From Maratus speciosus (taxonomy: Eukaryota; Arthropoda; Arachnida; Araneae; Salticidae): a stretch of 64,000 nucleotides of DNA. Positions 12,055 to 23,469 of the stretch are shown here, piece after piece (positions within the stretch are counted from its first letter, which is position 1; each line of letters begins with the position of its first letter). The position numbers and the translations under genes are program-made. The DNA lies in the NCBI GenBank assembly GCA_963932465.1, contig OZ010798.1, positions 16,724,981 to 16,788,980 on the forward strand, given 5' to 3'. The notes under the pieces were generated by a model that was not told the origin of the DNA, searched no databases, and was given only the letters and a program-made list of their open reading frames with translations.

Positions 12055-12389
12055 TACGACTGATTTTTTTCTCCTATTTAAAGTACATAATGTAGTGAAT
12101 GCTGAAGCAGAAACGCTCACAAAAAATTCAAGCAAATATAGTCAACTTCCTTAATTTAGATTTTTTAGTCAAAGACATAAAATGTCGCATTATCTGAGAA
12201 TGACTCGCATATAAAAATTCATAAATTACAGATTTGTATAAGGAACATACAATCATTCATTTTTATCCTAGAGATATGTTCAGACTTTATTTTTTGGCAG
12301 AGACTGTTATCGAAAGTACACAGCAGGAATTTGTTAATAACATTTTAAAATTGTTTCAAGATAAATATTTTCATTTAAAAGCTTCGATT

Positions 12390-12596
12390 GGCACAGATGT
12401 CATATTCGCCCCATATTCGCGCGATTTTTTTCGGTTGCCAATTTGGCAAAAACATCAGCAGCATAAATAACATAATCCAGGTTACCACATCAAGCAAAAT
12501 AACGACATTTTGGCGCAAGTTAAGTACCCATTGCCTATATGATATTGGCACCAGAAAAAAATCACGCCAATATGGGGCGAATATGACATCTGTGCC
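12390..12596. mobile_element. GGCACAGATG MITE with 8-bp duplication (207 bp)
   Basis: Inverted ends GGCACAGATGTCATATTCGC (12390-12409) and the complement to 12596 continue inward through GCCCCATATT. A perfect 8-bp duplication CTTCGATT lies at 12382-12389 and 12597-12604. The length and GG-start are like the GGTAC MITEs. An 8-bp duplication with GG-starting ends fits Merlin or an atypical hAT; not resolved. Confidence 0.85.
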
Positions 12597-12784
12597 CTTC
12601 GATTTTCATGTACCTGAAAATCTCTTTAAAATGGCAAATTTGTTTTTTATATCCAAGCACTGGCAAAAATCTGTAAATCTATTTTCATTCATATAAAATA
12701 TCATTGTACATCTATGACAGAAAGACATGAGTTCTGTTTTCCGATAAACAAAGGACTTCAAACAGAAAGAGAGTAACACTGTAA

Positions 12785-13195
12785 GAAATTTAGGCTACAT
12801 TCTTGTTTCTCAAATGGTGAGAGTTTCTTTTTTTTTTTTTTTTTCCATTCTTGTGTGAATGAAAATTTTACCACGAGGCTGAAGACTAGTATAAAAATAG
12901 AGGCCAAGCTGGTTTGATAAGATATATCTTATGGCTTCTTTATGTTACTAACACTGACCACGCAAAGGCTTCAAAATAAGACAGAGTATTTGTCTTTATA
13001 TCATATTAGTAATAATTCAGTTTACTATAAATTTTTAAAGGACTGTAAAACATAATAAAAAACTTAGGCTGCATTCTCTTTTCTCAAACAGCGGGAGATT
13101 ATTTTTTTTTTTGTCAATTTTTGTATAATTGAAATTTTCACCAAGATCCTGAGACCAAAGACTGGTATAAAAATAGAATCCAAGATGGTTTCAGG
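12785..13195. repeat. Pair of diverged ~135-bp direct repeats
   Basis: Segments 12785-12920 and 13058-13193 share TTAGGCTRCATTCT, a T run, ATTTTCACCA/ATTTTACCA, and AGACTRGTATAAAAATAGA. The period is about 273 bp. No coding potential or known family recognised. Confidence 0.65.
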
Positions 13196-13232
13196 TATGG
13201 ACTAAGCCTGAGAGCTGTGATTATTTTTTTCC

Positions 13233-13923
13233 GGTGCTTCTTGATTATCCCGTCGACCTATTTTGCAAAATTATACAAATTGCTAAATTATACAAATGGA
13301 AGAATGTTGCCATTCTAAAATTTTAAAATAGGAAAATTAATGAATTTAAATTAAAAAAAAATACTAATGGTTACTTTAATGATGATGTTCACTTATGACA
13401 AAGTGACATACCAAATGTAAAATTATTTATTTAGATGATTTCCGACAAAAGAATACTAATAGTTTATGTATTTAAATGCAGAATTATTAAATTAAATCAT
13501 AAACAAACAGATATTTTTTAGATATTGAATTTGTAAATAAAATGTAAATATTTTAACCTGTAATAATCAAATTTATTAAGGGACACAATAAATGTAAATG
13601 TGAATGGAAAATTTTAAGGAACCCAATGCTCGTTATTTAGTAAAAAAGAGAGAAAGATGGATATAACTGTAAAATAAATGTAAACATTAGATATAGGCTT
13701 GAAGAAAAAAAAATCAAAATTTGTAGTAATTTTAAATAATGAAAGGATGAATAAATTAGTAAAACATTAATAAAACGTTGAATTAAAAACACTTGATGAT
13801 GTATCAAACACGTGTAACATGTTTAATGACAAGCGAATGTAACATTTATGATCATCCATTATTAGCATTTAATCTTATACTTTGGCAACAGTTTTTTGGT
13901 CGATGGGATAATCAAGTAGTACC
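13233..13923. mobile_element. GGTRCTTCTTGATTATCC TIR element (691 bp)
   Basis: The first 26 bp (GGTGCTTCTTGATTATCCCG then TCGACC) and the complement of the last 26 match at 23 positions. Flanking octamers TTTTTTCC and TTTTTTTC match at 7 of 8 but are low-complexity. A related solo end occurs at about 11201-11226. The TIR resembles that of the GGTAC MITEs (GGTACTT, then TTA, CC, G.CG.CC), suggesting one superfamily. Confidence 0.55.
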
Positions 13924-13999
13924 TTTTTTTCTTCTAGATTACTGCAATCGTTACCGAAATTAACATTTGTTTCAATGAACTTCCAGATTTAGTTTGAAT

Positions 14000-14860
14000 T
14001 TCCCTGATATTTCCATGTTTTCCAGGCCTGCGACAATCCTGTAGAAAAAATGTGCCTTTTTGTGCCAAACATCTTCAGTTTATTCCAATATGACCTGCCC
14101 CACCAGTGGCGGAGAGGTTCTGCTCTCGAAGCTGGTAGACGGGAGGTGCTGGGTTCGAACCCAATCGCGCCCGTCGGCCTAACCGTTTCGGAGTTTTCTT
14201 CGAAGCCGTGGATTTCCATGCGTAAATACGGGTTAGGTTCCCTTAGAAAGACCCCCACGGAGGGCACTCCCCCTTGGGCCTATATCCCTCGTGTAGATAA
14301 TCGGCCGTCAAAAAATCAACCAACTAACCAACCAATATGATCTTTTTGCACATTTAGCCCTTTTCATTGCATTTGTGCATAACATCAGGGTCTTTTGTTT
14401 AAAAATAATTTTTCTTTGGCTTTAATTTTTTCTTATTTACAGTACAGGCAAGTATCCAAGTGAATAAAGTTTTCCCGTTTTCCATGGTAGAAATAGAAAC
14501 ACTCTGCTTTCAGATACTTTCCACTGTTTGGTTGGGAGGGCCAACAAATGTTAATGGAACTTTATCAATGTTAATTATTTGATTGTTATTGAATTTCTTT
14601 TCTCCGTTTTCATTTTGCACAAACAGCAAAAACAATTTTTTCTTCTCCTCCCAGTAATTCGGCAAATTATGTCCCTCAGTTGCGTGAGAATGCACTAAAA
14701 GCTTCTTTCAGGTGATAAATATGGGTAACAATTGGCATTTCCATTGAAATTGAACAGTCTCAAAATTTCTGTAATACAGTGTATATGAGAGATTACATTA
14801 ACAATAGAAGCTGTATAGCCTTGACTTTTATGTACTAAAATCCATTTTTCTAAGTCATCA
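14000..14860 (-). pseudogene. Decayed pogo/POGK-like DDE transposase, interrupted by a SINE
   Basis: Minus-strand reading, with frameshifts and stops, gives in order: DDLEKWILVHKSQGYTA (14810-14860, like the CENP-B-type DNA-binding/linker region), LPNYWEEKKKLFLLFV, then IINIDKVPLTFVGPPNQTV (first catalytic Asp at 14564-14566), then FTWILACTVNKKKLKPKKN. This order (LP.D.EEK...F..FV; N.DE.P...D.P.N.TV; FT..LACTA.G.KL.P) is characteristic of pogo-type transposases of the POGK/JRK group. The SINE at 14096-14331 lies within its 3' part. Later DDE residues are not recognisable; it is not functional. Confidence 0.72.
14096..14331 (+). mobile_element. tRNA-derived SINE, family 1
   Basis: An A-box-like TGGCGGAGAGG (14107-14117) and a B box GGTTCGAACCC (14152-14162) form a tRNA-like head with a Ser/Leu-type look. 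A GC-rich body and a (CCAA)n-type tail follow. Near-identical target duplications, CCAATATGAYC at 14085-14095 and 14332-14342, bound it. It is inserted in the pogo transposase relic. Open frames on either strand here are the SINE itself. Confidence 0.9.
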
Positions 14861-14904
14861 TTCAAAATGAGGCCATTCTATCTTCCCACCTCTTTGAGTA
14901 TGCT

Positions 14905-17900
14905 TTGTTTTCAGAAGATTTTCAAGTATAACAGAGACATGAATATTCGTATTAAAAAATAAGTTCCGAAATCCTTATTGACAAAATAATAAAAAATATT
15001 AAAAAAACCTGCACTATTCGGACCTAGCGGGAAGTTCAGAACCTTGCTTTAACAAAGAATTGTTATAACAGAGACTTTAAAATTCATTTTAAAAATAAAT
15101 TTCGAAAATTATTATTGAATAATTAATCAAGAATCTGCACAATCGGGTCTTCGTTATACAGTGAATTTCGAAATATTCAGTTCAACCAGAAATTTGCTAT
15201 AATAAAAATGGAAACAATCAGTAGCAGTAACATGGTTTTTCCTTGTAAATGAATATAATAGTGATTTGATGAGCAGTAACCAGTGGTCTGTCCAAACTTT
15301 TCTCACAACGTTCTGTTTTTGTGAAATTGGGAATAGAGTTTTTTCTGTGAAAATTCTAGTCATAAATTTGTGAATTTGAAATTATCAATATATTCAGGTG
15401 TATCTATCCTTCATGCATAAAAAAACTGAAATAATATGTGCTTTGGTGAGTTCAGCTGTTTTGTGATAGGTCAGATTTAATTTTTAAATGATTAAATTAG
15501 TGAATGATTAAATTGGTTACTCAATTTGCATTATTTCCCCCAAAAAGATGACTGATGTATTGCATTCCTTGATTTCAAACTGTGTTCCTATATTTTCATA
15601 ACAAACATTGCATAAATGAATCGTTTAATTAAAAGCAATAGATTGCTCATTAAAAATCACAAGAAAATATTAGTTAAATGATAATACTATTCTGTTTATG
15701 GAATTTACTTTTCTGTATAACATAGTTCAAGTTTAACGAAATAAATCAGTAGTGATTATTAATTTATTTGCATTATTATTTTTTATATCTATACTAATAA
15801 AAGAAAAAGTAATTACCAAGGAACTAATGATATTCTCAGATTGATAAAAAGTAATTATAATTCTTCACACCCTACTTTTTTACTCTCAGCAAAATGGCGA
15901 AATAAATACAGAAATTAGTTCGATTAAACACAACTGTTCGATTGATAATAATTCATTGCTTCGGTTACTTTTCAAAACATAGATTTATTAAGCTGTTTTT
16001 GGAGTGTTAGCCTCTTCAGGAACTTACCTGATATCATATAATTTGCAATGCCCAAACTGGAAATTGCTGAAACATTTCAGACTTTTATTCAATTCTATAA
16101 TTAAATAAATAACTATTTTTAACGTAATCGAATTCATAATCGAAATAAAAGTCACTTTGCCATTTTCTTTTAGGTAGTAGCATGTGTGTTAATTTACGTT
16201 TTATATTTATGAATCTAAATTGTCCGTTAATGCTTTTTTATTGCTTTTGTGCCTGTAGATAAATAAGTAAGATTTTGATTATCTTTCTTATCATTAATGT
16301 GAAGATAACTTATTGTGCTTGAATCCGAAAAAGAGGTTGGTTCCATACATTGTCAATTGTGCACTTAGTTTCAAGTTGACAGCCCCTTAGATCTAAATCG
16401 CCTGTATAATTTCAGATTATAAATTAAAGGGATAAAAATAATGATTTAAAAAAAATCTTTAAATCCATGATGCTTGATATGCATTTAAATCTTTCATCCA
16501 TTTAATAAGCATTCAAAAGATAATCAAATCTTTACAATTTTGTTGAAGATATTTTTAATTTTTTTTTCTTCTTACATCATAGAATGTTACTCTTAAAGGT
16601 ATATTTTTTCTTTAAAACTATGAATGCCAATTGTACCTCACTTTATATTAAAATTTAATTAACTAAGTTTTCCTTTTCTCTGATTTTTGAAAAATAAAAT
16701 ATTTTTTTCTTTTCATGAATCATAAAATATTTAAACAGTAAGAAAAAAAAGAAAAAAACAAAAAAAAAAACTAAGATTTTTGTTGTTGTTTTTATCATCT
16801 CTACTTCTATCAACGGATGAAAAGGATTATAAACTGTTTCAATTCTTTATTGTCAGAGAATCTACTTTTGGATTTTATATTTCTTGTATAATACATTTCT
16901 GTATTGCATTTTACAGTGATATGTTTTAAAACTCTCTTGCATGATATGTCTGTCAAAATATGTAGTTAAAAGCCTATTCTCTGTGTGTATGCTTCATTTT
17001 AAAAAATGTGATCTTAGCACTGGGCTACGATGTGGAAGATAGGCTTCCTAAATCAAGTTTTTTGCATTATTTGTATTTTACTACTTGCATGGCAAGCATA
17101 AAAATTATCGCCAAATTACCCTTCTGCACCAAAATAATAACAAACAAGACTGGTTTCTGATTGCTGAAAGAATAATTTGACTCAAATGGAATATGGATAC
17201 TTTGTTTATTGTATGTGGGAAATCTAATATTAATTAATAAATATTGTTAGCAAAATGTGCAGGAAAAAATTTAAATTGTCATTGCATAAGTATCAATAAC
17301 AGGGTTACCACTTGCAACTAAATTGCTACTTTAAGATGACAATTTTCAGCATCAAGCGACTATGGCTTTTGTTTTACCCCAAAACACATCTAAAGCGACT
17401 ATACAGATTTTTCATAATCTCAAAACATAAAGGATAAAGCATTCATCATAAGTGTATTTTAGATTGGCATATCAGTATTTAAAAATTCGATTGATTGTCA
17501 TCCCAATAGCATAAAGTTCAAGATGGATGTCACAGATTTTCTTTTCCCTTATGCAATTTTTTTTTCCTTTGGACCTTTCCCCAGCTTTATATTATGTTTA
17601 GGTTTAGCTCTTTATTACTTATTACTAAAATTTAAGATTATCATTAATAAAAATGCATAAAGACTTTAAAAGTAAGTGATTGTTTGATTAGTTCATGGTT
17701 CATGGGTAACATATTTTACCTGCAGATTATTTTCTGTCCCTAAAACATCTGTCATATGACCATGTCAAATCAATCAATGATATGGTCTGAACCTTGACAT
17801 CTCAGAAATATATAATTTTTTGTCAGTGGAAGAATCAGTCAAGTTAACAAGAAAAGCCAAAATTTCTGATTTTTTTATCCCTTAATTTTTGAGTTATTGA

Positions 17901-18192
17901 CTTTTAAAAAATGAAAAACTTCCCAAATTTGAGTCCACTTTGACACCTTTAAACAGCTGTAGACAGCTCAAATTGGTGCCATTCTCTTTTGTTTTTCATA
18001 ATCTTTAAATTGATATACAACATGATTAAAGTATTTAAAATTTAAATTTTTTATTGAAAAATTTAAATTTCAAAAACACCCCTTTTATTTATTATTTTTT
18101 TAATTATATGTTTTAAAGACATCAATTGACTATGTGTATGCCATCTTTCATAATGGGATGACAATGGGTTCCTATGGAAATTAATATTTTTG
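14905..18192. other. AT-rich region without recognised transposons; holds one exon candidate
   Basis: No transposon ends or tandem arrays were recognised apart from weak TTCGTTATA-type blocks at 14990-15180. The exon candidate at 16028-16066 is the only coding-like signal. The low transposon density contrasts with the rest of the window. Confidence 0.45.
16028..16066 (-). CDS. Candidate 39-nt exon of the minus-strand host gene
   Basis: On the minus strand the acceptor AAATGTTTCAG (AG at 16067-16068) is followed by 39 nt and a consensus donor ATCAG|GTAAGT (GT at 16026-16027). Two frames are open; the one reading NFQFGHCKLYDI ends with two bases of a split codon, which is exactly what the exon at 1135-1168 needs. 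Joined, the three islands stay open to the stop at 721-723. The intron would be about 14.9 kb and contain the hAT-like, GGTAC and GGGTCATTCC insertions. The product is unidentified; short exons can arise by chance. Confidence 0.35.
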
Positions 18193-18194
18193 TA

Positions 18195-19201
18195 CAGTAG
18201 ACTCCCTCAAATCCACACTGCTTGGGATCAGAAGTTGTGTGGATTTTAGAATGCAGGTTTCTGGTCATTCATTTGTTTACATTTTTGAAACATTAATTTG
18301 ATTGGTAGTTAAGCAAGGGAAATTATAATGAATGCTTACAATAAAGTGAAACATTAAAATAAGTAAAATATTAAAATAATTTATTAGTTTAAAAGTAAGA
18401 ATTTATTAAAATAGTTATGAAAAATAAAAATTTAGAAAAATATTAAATTATTACCAATGAAATCGATTCAATTTGATTCCAAAAGTCCTATGCTGCCATC
18501 TAGTGTTAAAGCGATCGTAAGATCAATAAGTCATTAGTATTTAAAGTTAAATACTGCCGAGAAAAAGATAAGTAAGTTACATATTTAAATAAATAAAGAT
18601 GAATAAAAGTAAACTATTAATGTAACTCTAGTTAAATATAATATGTATAAAGTAAAAAAAAGTCCGGTATTTCAAACTAGTGATGACATAAGAAATAGGG
18701 AAAGAAGCAAGGAGAACAGTGTTAATGCTGTTATCAGTATATATAGCTTATTGCGCTCTCTGTAACTTTTTTCATTCTTATTAAAAGTCTTGAATGCTTT
18801 TCTTATACTGTTTTGTATGTTTCGAAATAAATTAGTCTATAATTTAAAAAAAAATCCGCAAACAACAATTTTAAAAAAGCGTTCCGGTTCGTGGATTTTT
18901 CTGTTTCGAACCCTGGAATTTTTGATATAGATATGCTAATTTATATCAAAATCAAAAGTAATGTCAATTTACGTAGTAATAAAGTAATGTTATGTAAAAG
19001 TAAAAGTAAAGTAACGTAAATTATGTAGCAATAGCCAAAAGAGAATGATTATCAAAAAATTGAGTAAAAAAAACATTCCTGTAGTCGGTGATTTCAGCGA
19101 CATGTTGAATTTTGTTCCTGTAACTTAACTATAGATTTCATTGTTTACATCTGAAAAAATATGCAGATTTTAGGCATTCGCGGATTTAAGGAAGTCTACT
19201 G
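18195..19201 (+). mobile_element. CAGTAGACTCCC pogo/Tigger-type element, long subtype (1007 bp)
   Basis: Starts CAGTAGACTCCCTCAAATCC, ends AAGGAAGTCTACTG, TA on both sides (18193-18194, 19202-19203). It shares with copies at 20313, 28932 and 48269 the blocks GTTCCGGTTCGTGGATTTTT and AATAGCCAAAAGAGAAT. Non-coding. Confidence 0.88.
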
Positions 19202-19707
19202 TATTCAAAAGTCTAATTACCCATCCTCTTAGAACTCTAGAATGTCCTTCCCTGGAATCTCTCCCAGAGAAAAAATGTTTTTATTCAACACTGCTGAAAA
19301 AAAGTAGCAGCATCACCTGTTGACGATTGACACTGAAGCAACAACTTGTGCCAATGTCTAACTGAGTTTGATGAAAATTCGTGCATTAGTTCTTGAGGTA
19401 GCAATCTCGTGCAAATTGTGAAAAAGGCAGCATAGCAGTGTCACCTGTTGGGAGATTTTCAGGACGGCTGGATTTTAGCCAGGTTGGTTAAAACCAGCCT
19501 TTTTTTTCTAGTTTAAACCACTTTAAAAAGGCTGGCTTTTATTTTAAAAAAGCCGCCCTATACTAGAACAATTTTTTTCTTTTACCAAAAACTGTTCTTA
19601 AAACGAAATGTATTTTACATTTTTATTTGTGTTGTCGTAAAAATGTACATCAAATTAAAGTAGAACTGTCTAATAAATAAATTGACAATTAAAATATAAG
19701 TGAATAG

Positions 19708-19910
19708 GGTACTTTTCGGTTAGCCGGGCGCCAGTGTTATATATACATATATATGTATATATAAATGTATGTATATATACATATATATTTACATATATCT
19801 ATATGTGTTTATATACAATATATGTATATGTATATATATGTATATTTACATATATGTATGTATATAAATATGTATATAAAACACTGGCGCCCAGCTAACC
19901 GAAAAGTACT
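19708..19910. mobile_element. GGTAC MITE, copy 2 (203 bp), perfect 8-bp duplication
   Basis: Reverse-complement copy of 7783-7985 with the same termini. A perfect direct duplication GTGAATAG at 19700-19707 and 19911-19918 defines both ends. The terminal base pair is imperfect (G against A on the other end). Confidence 0.92.
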
Positions 19911-20312
19911 GTGAATAGATAGTAGAGATGTTCTTGAGATCAACAGTTAGTAGGAATGTTTTAGAAAATTTGTGCAATATAAATTTTTTTAAATAGTTCA
20001 AATGATTTTTAGCAAATAAGATATTTATTTGAAAAGTAATACAAAATAGCTCTACACGTTTACTAATTTTTCAGCATCTAAGCTGTTTCTGATCTTGTTC
20101 CAAACAAAACCATATCTTGAAAAGATTGTCTCAATTCCCAGTCTTATACCCACACTCCTTTAAGTGTAAGTGATTTAGTTCCTGGAATCTTGCCAATCGA
20201 GTAAATATTAGACTAAACCCCTCCTGCTATGAGGAATTTGGGGATGGGAAAATGTGCTAATTGACCAAAATCAATTCTCTGTTTAGTGTGTGGGAGGAAC
20301 AAGAAAAAAATA

Positions 20313-21086
20313 CAGTAGACTCCCTCAAATCCGCACAGCATGGGACCAGAGGTTGTGCAGATTTTAGAATTTTGTGGATTTCTGGTCATTAATTTGTTTC
20401 CATTTTTGAAACAATTATTTGATTAGTAGTTAAGCAAGGAAAATTATAATGAATGCTTACAAAAAAGTGAAGCATTAAAATAAGTAAAATATTAAAATAA
20501 TTTATTAGTTTAAAAGTAAGTAATTATTAAAATAACTATCTAAAATAAAAATTTAGAAATAATATTAAATTAATTACCGATGAAATCGATTCAATTCCAT
20601 TCCAAAAGTCCTGTGCTGCAATCTAGTGGAAAAGTGATCATAAGATCGATACGGCATTATTCGTTCTTAGCACTTTTAACTTTAGTAACTTTTTTCATTG
20701 TTATTTAGAGTCTTGAATGCTTTTCTTACACTGCTTCGTATGTTTATAAATAAATTTGTCTATAATTAAAAAAAAAAATCGCGAACAATAATTTTTAAAT
20801 GTCGTTCCGGTTCGTGGATTTTTCCATTTCGAACTCTGGAATTTTTTATATAGATATGCTAATTTATATCATATCAAACGTAATGTAAATTTATTTAGTA
20901 ATAAATCAGCTGTAATAGCCAAAAGAGAATGATTAACAAAACATGTAGTAAAAAAAAACATTGCGATAGTCGCTCATTTCAGTGCCATCTTGAGTTTTGT
21001 TCCTGCAACTTAACTGTAGATTTAATTGTTTACATCTGAAAAAATACGTGGATTTTAGGCGTTCGCGGATTTAATTGAGTCTACTG
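20313..21086 (+). mobile_element. CAGTAGACTCCC pogo/Tigger-type element (774 bp)
   Basis: Starts CAGTAGACTCCCTCAAATCC, ends TTAATTGAGTCTACTG, TA flanks at 20311-20312 and 21087-21088. Long-subtype interior with a deletion relative to 18195-19201. Confidence 0.88.
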
Positions 21087-21816
21087 TATTCAGTCAATAT
21101 ATAAGGAAATAGCAGTGTCCATCGACCAATTTACCACTACATTTTTGTTGTTGCGATCATTGCAGTAACTGTCATGGTGACATAGGCCAATCATATCATA
21201 GACTTGTTAATCATAAACCAATCAAATTGCCCGAACTCATGTGCACAGTAGGAGTCATAAAGAACTGACAGGTATTTCTTGCCCCTCATAGTGATGACAG
21301 CTGCCCTTTTCTTATAAAAGAAAACAAATGAAGGAAAAAATGTGTATTTAGAAAGATAAATGAATATAAAAGCTATGAAAAAATTATTAATTTAAACTTT
21401 CTATTTTTAAAGTGGAATGCTCCCTCGTGAAAAACGTTTTACATAAACCAAGCGACTTATTTTTATTTATAGTACTAACGCATTCATATATGCTAGGAGC
21501 CATTGTCCAAGTACAGTACTTTATACACTTTATTGCAGTTTCATTTTGTATATTATTTATTTGACTATAATTCTTATCCATAACAACATGAAAATATCTT
21601 TACTCAGCAGAGAAAGTGCCACTGGACCTATAGCATAGATTTCTTTGAAACATATTGGATATTTATGAGGTTTTTCTGGTACATTAATTATTAATTGGCT
21701 ATAAAAATGGACATCTTGAACATGATTTTAAATAAATTTCATAAGATTTTATTCTAATTTACACAAAATGGCTATTAGTAAAGTAAATTAACATATATAG
21801 TGGTTAAAAATAAATA

Positions 21817-22139
21817 CCATATATACTCGCGTATAAGTCGAGGAATGTCTGACAATTTTTGGTAAGAAAATTTGGGAGGTCGACTTAACGCGGGTCAGTT
21901 AAAAAAGCAAGAACAAAAACTTCGAATACTGTAAAATTATGGCTTTTTACGTACATGAATGAAAAAATAATATATAAAATATACAAATAATAATAATTTA
22001 TCCCTTTAAAAAATTTCAATGATTTTTTTTTGTTGTTTACTTACTACCTGTTTGCATTGGCAAGTGAAATATTTGGTTTGATTTTGTGCAAAATTGAAGT
22101 GAAAAGTTAGGGGGTCGACTTATGCGTGAGTATATACGG
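21817..22139. mobile_element. TATACTCGCGTATAAGTCG TA-element (323 bp)
   Basis: CCATATATACTCGCGTATAA ... CGACTTATGCGTGAGTATATACGG are inverted ends flanked by TA (21815-21816, 22140-22141). This terminus type is known from Tc1/mariner-superfamily MITEs. A decayed relative is at 56653-56909. Confidence 0.82.
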
Positions 22140-22334
22140 TACTACGATATACATTGAAAAAAAGCCAATAAATTTCTTCAAAAAAGACTGTTTTTTTCCT
22201 ATAAAAGCGTGCTGGTCTGGCCTTTTTTTAAAAAGGCTGGCTACTTTGCAGCCCTGGTGATTTTTATCAAAATGTAAGCAGCACCAATTTATATCAAGGT
22301 CTAACTGAATCTAAAGTTATAATAGATTCTATGC

Positions 22335-23082
22335 CAGGGTTGGCGAACCTTTTTATAGTCGCGTGCCAATTTTTTTTCGAAAAATATTTTACATGACCTT
22401 GACGTGCCAACTATAAAACAAATTTAGTGGATTGAAAAGTAATGAATCAATATAACTTGAAATTCATTTATGATTTTTTCTGATATGGGTAATATACATG
22501 TAAGTATCACACTGTAATAATTATTGAAACATATTTTCGAAATTAATTTTAAAAAATAATGTGATTAATTGTGTTGTATCTTGGACGAAAAATAATTAAT
22601 ATAATTTTTATGCTCAGGTAATTTTGACTGAATGCAAACTAAAATGGATTTATCTGACAACTGCTCTCTATTTGATTTTTTATATTATTCATTTAGGAAA
22701 ATAATGACTCACAGGTATAAATAGTGGGAAATTTTATTAAAATGAAAAATAAGGCAATTTGTATTTAAATAGTTTTCAAATTAATTTTCAAGTTGCCATA
22801 ATTTACCATAGATATTTTTATTAATACATATAATAATCTTTCCTTTTCTGTACTTTTCAAATATTTTCTTTGTTTAATAAGTTTTCGAACCATATTGAAT
22901 AAGATTAAAATTATACAATTTCCAATTAATCGAATTTTGAATCAAATCAGGTCGTCTAAGTTCGTGTATTTTGTGTAAAATTACTGTATCCTGATTTACA
23001 GACATAATCAACGCTGCGCCGTGCCAAAATTATTCTTTCGCGTGCCAAAAGTGGCACGTGTGCCATAGGTTCGCCGACCTTG
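22335..23082. mobile_element. hAT-like MITE with perfect 8-bp duplication (748 bp)
   Basis: Ends CAGGGTTGGCGAACC and (complemented) CAAGGTCGGCGAACC; perfect duplication TTCTATGC at 22327-22334 and 23083-23090. Subterminal CGTGCCAAAA/GTGCCAA motifs recur at both ends. Non-coding. Confidence 0.92.
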
Positions 23083-23469
23083 TTCTATGCGTTCTTGAGA
23101 TGGAACGCACGCAAAACTTTTGTCACAGGTAGACAATTTATAAAAGTCGTCAAATTGTATTCATGACTGGACCTTCTAAAATGCATAAATCTGCCGAAAG
23201 CCGGAAATCGGAATTTTCTATGAATCCAATACTTTCTTTTTGTAAAGACAAAAGAAAGTAATAAAAAGTGAACAATTCGATTATACCCATAATGTAGGAT
23301 CGACAGCAATGGCGAATCGATTTAGTACAGATTCGATGACGATTCTTAGATGCAGGTAGAAGCATTCATCTTTAATTTACTTCAATTCAAATTGCATTGT
23401 GGTCGATCCTTCAATTCGGGTTGAATCATCATATTTATTTTTCCAATTTTACTGTTTTAGTGGCAGTGT

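Larger units (their letters stand above)
19460..22256. mobile_element. CAGGRC hAT-like element (2797 bp with insertions)
   Basis: The left end CAGGACGGCTGG...TTAGCCAG and the complemented right end CAGGGCTGC...GTAGCCAGCC form an imperfect TIR. Flanking octamers GAGATTTT (19452-19459) and GTGATTTT (22257-22264) match at 7 of 8. An AAGGCTGGCT motif occurs near both ends. Three other elements (19708-19910, 20313-21086, 21817-22139) are inserted in it. The flanking DNA is a decayed copy of the repeat found at 42560-43320. Confidence 0.65.

Noticed and set aside
11201..13258. A 2-kb element bounded by the two GGTCGAC motifs
   Set aside because: The motifs face the wrong way to be a TIR pair; the right-hand one pairs better with 13898-13923.
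14050..14340. 96-codon plus and 92-codon minus open frames in a GC-rich block
   Set aside because: The block is a tRNA-derived SINE with A and B boxes, tail and target duplication.
17711..17740. 20-nt island between a TTTTAG acceptor and GTAAAA donor on the minus strand
   Set aside because: Too short, weak donor, and no frame relation to the other candidate exons could be shown.
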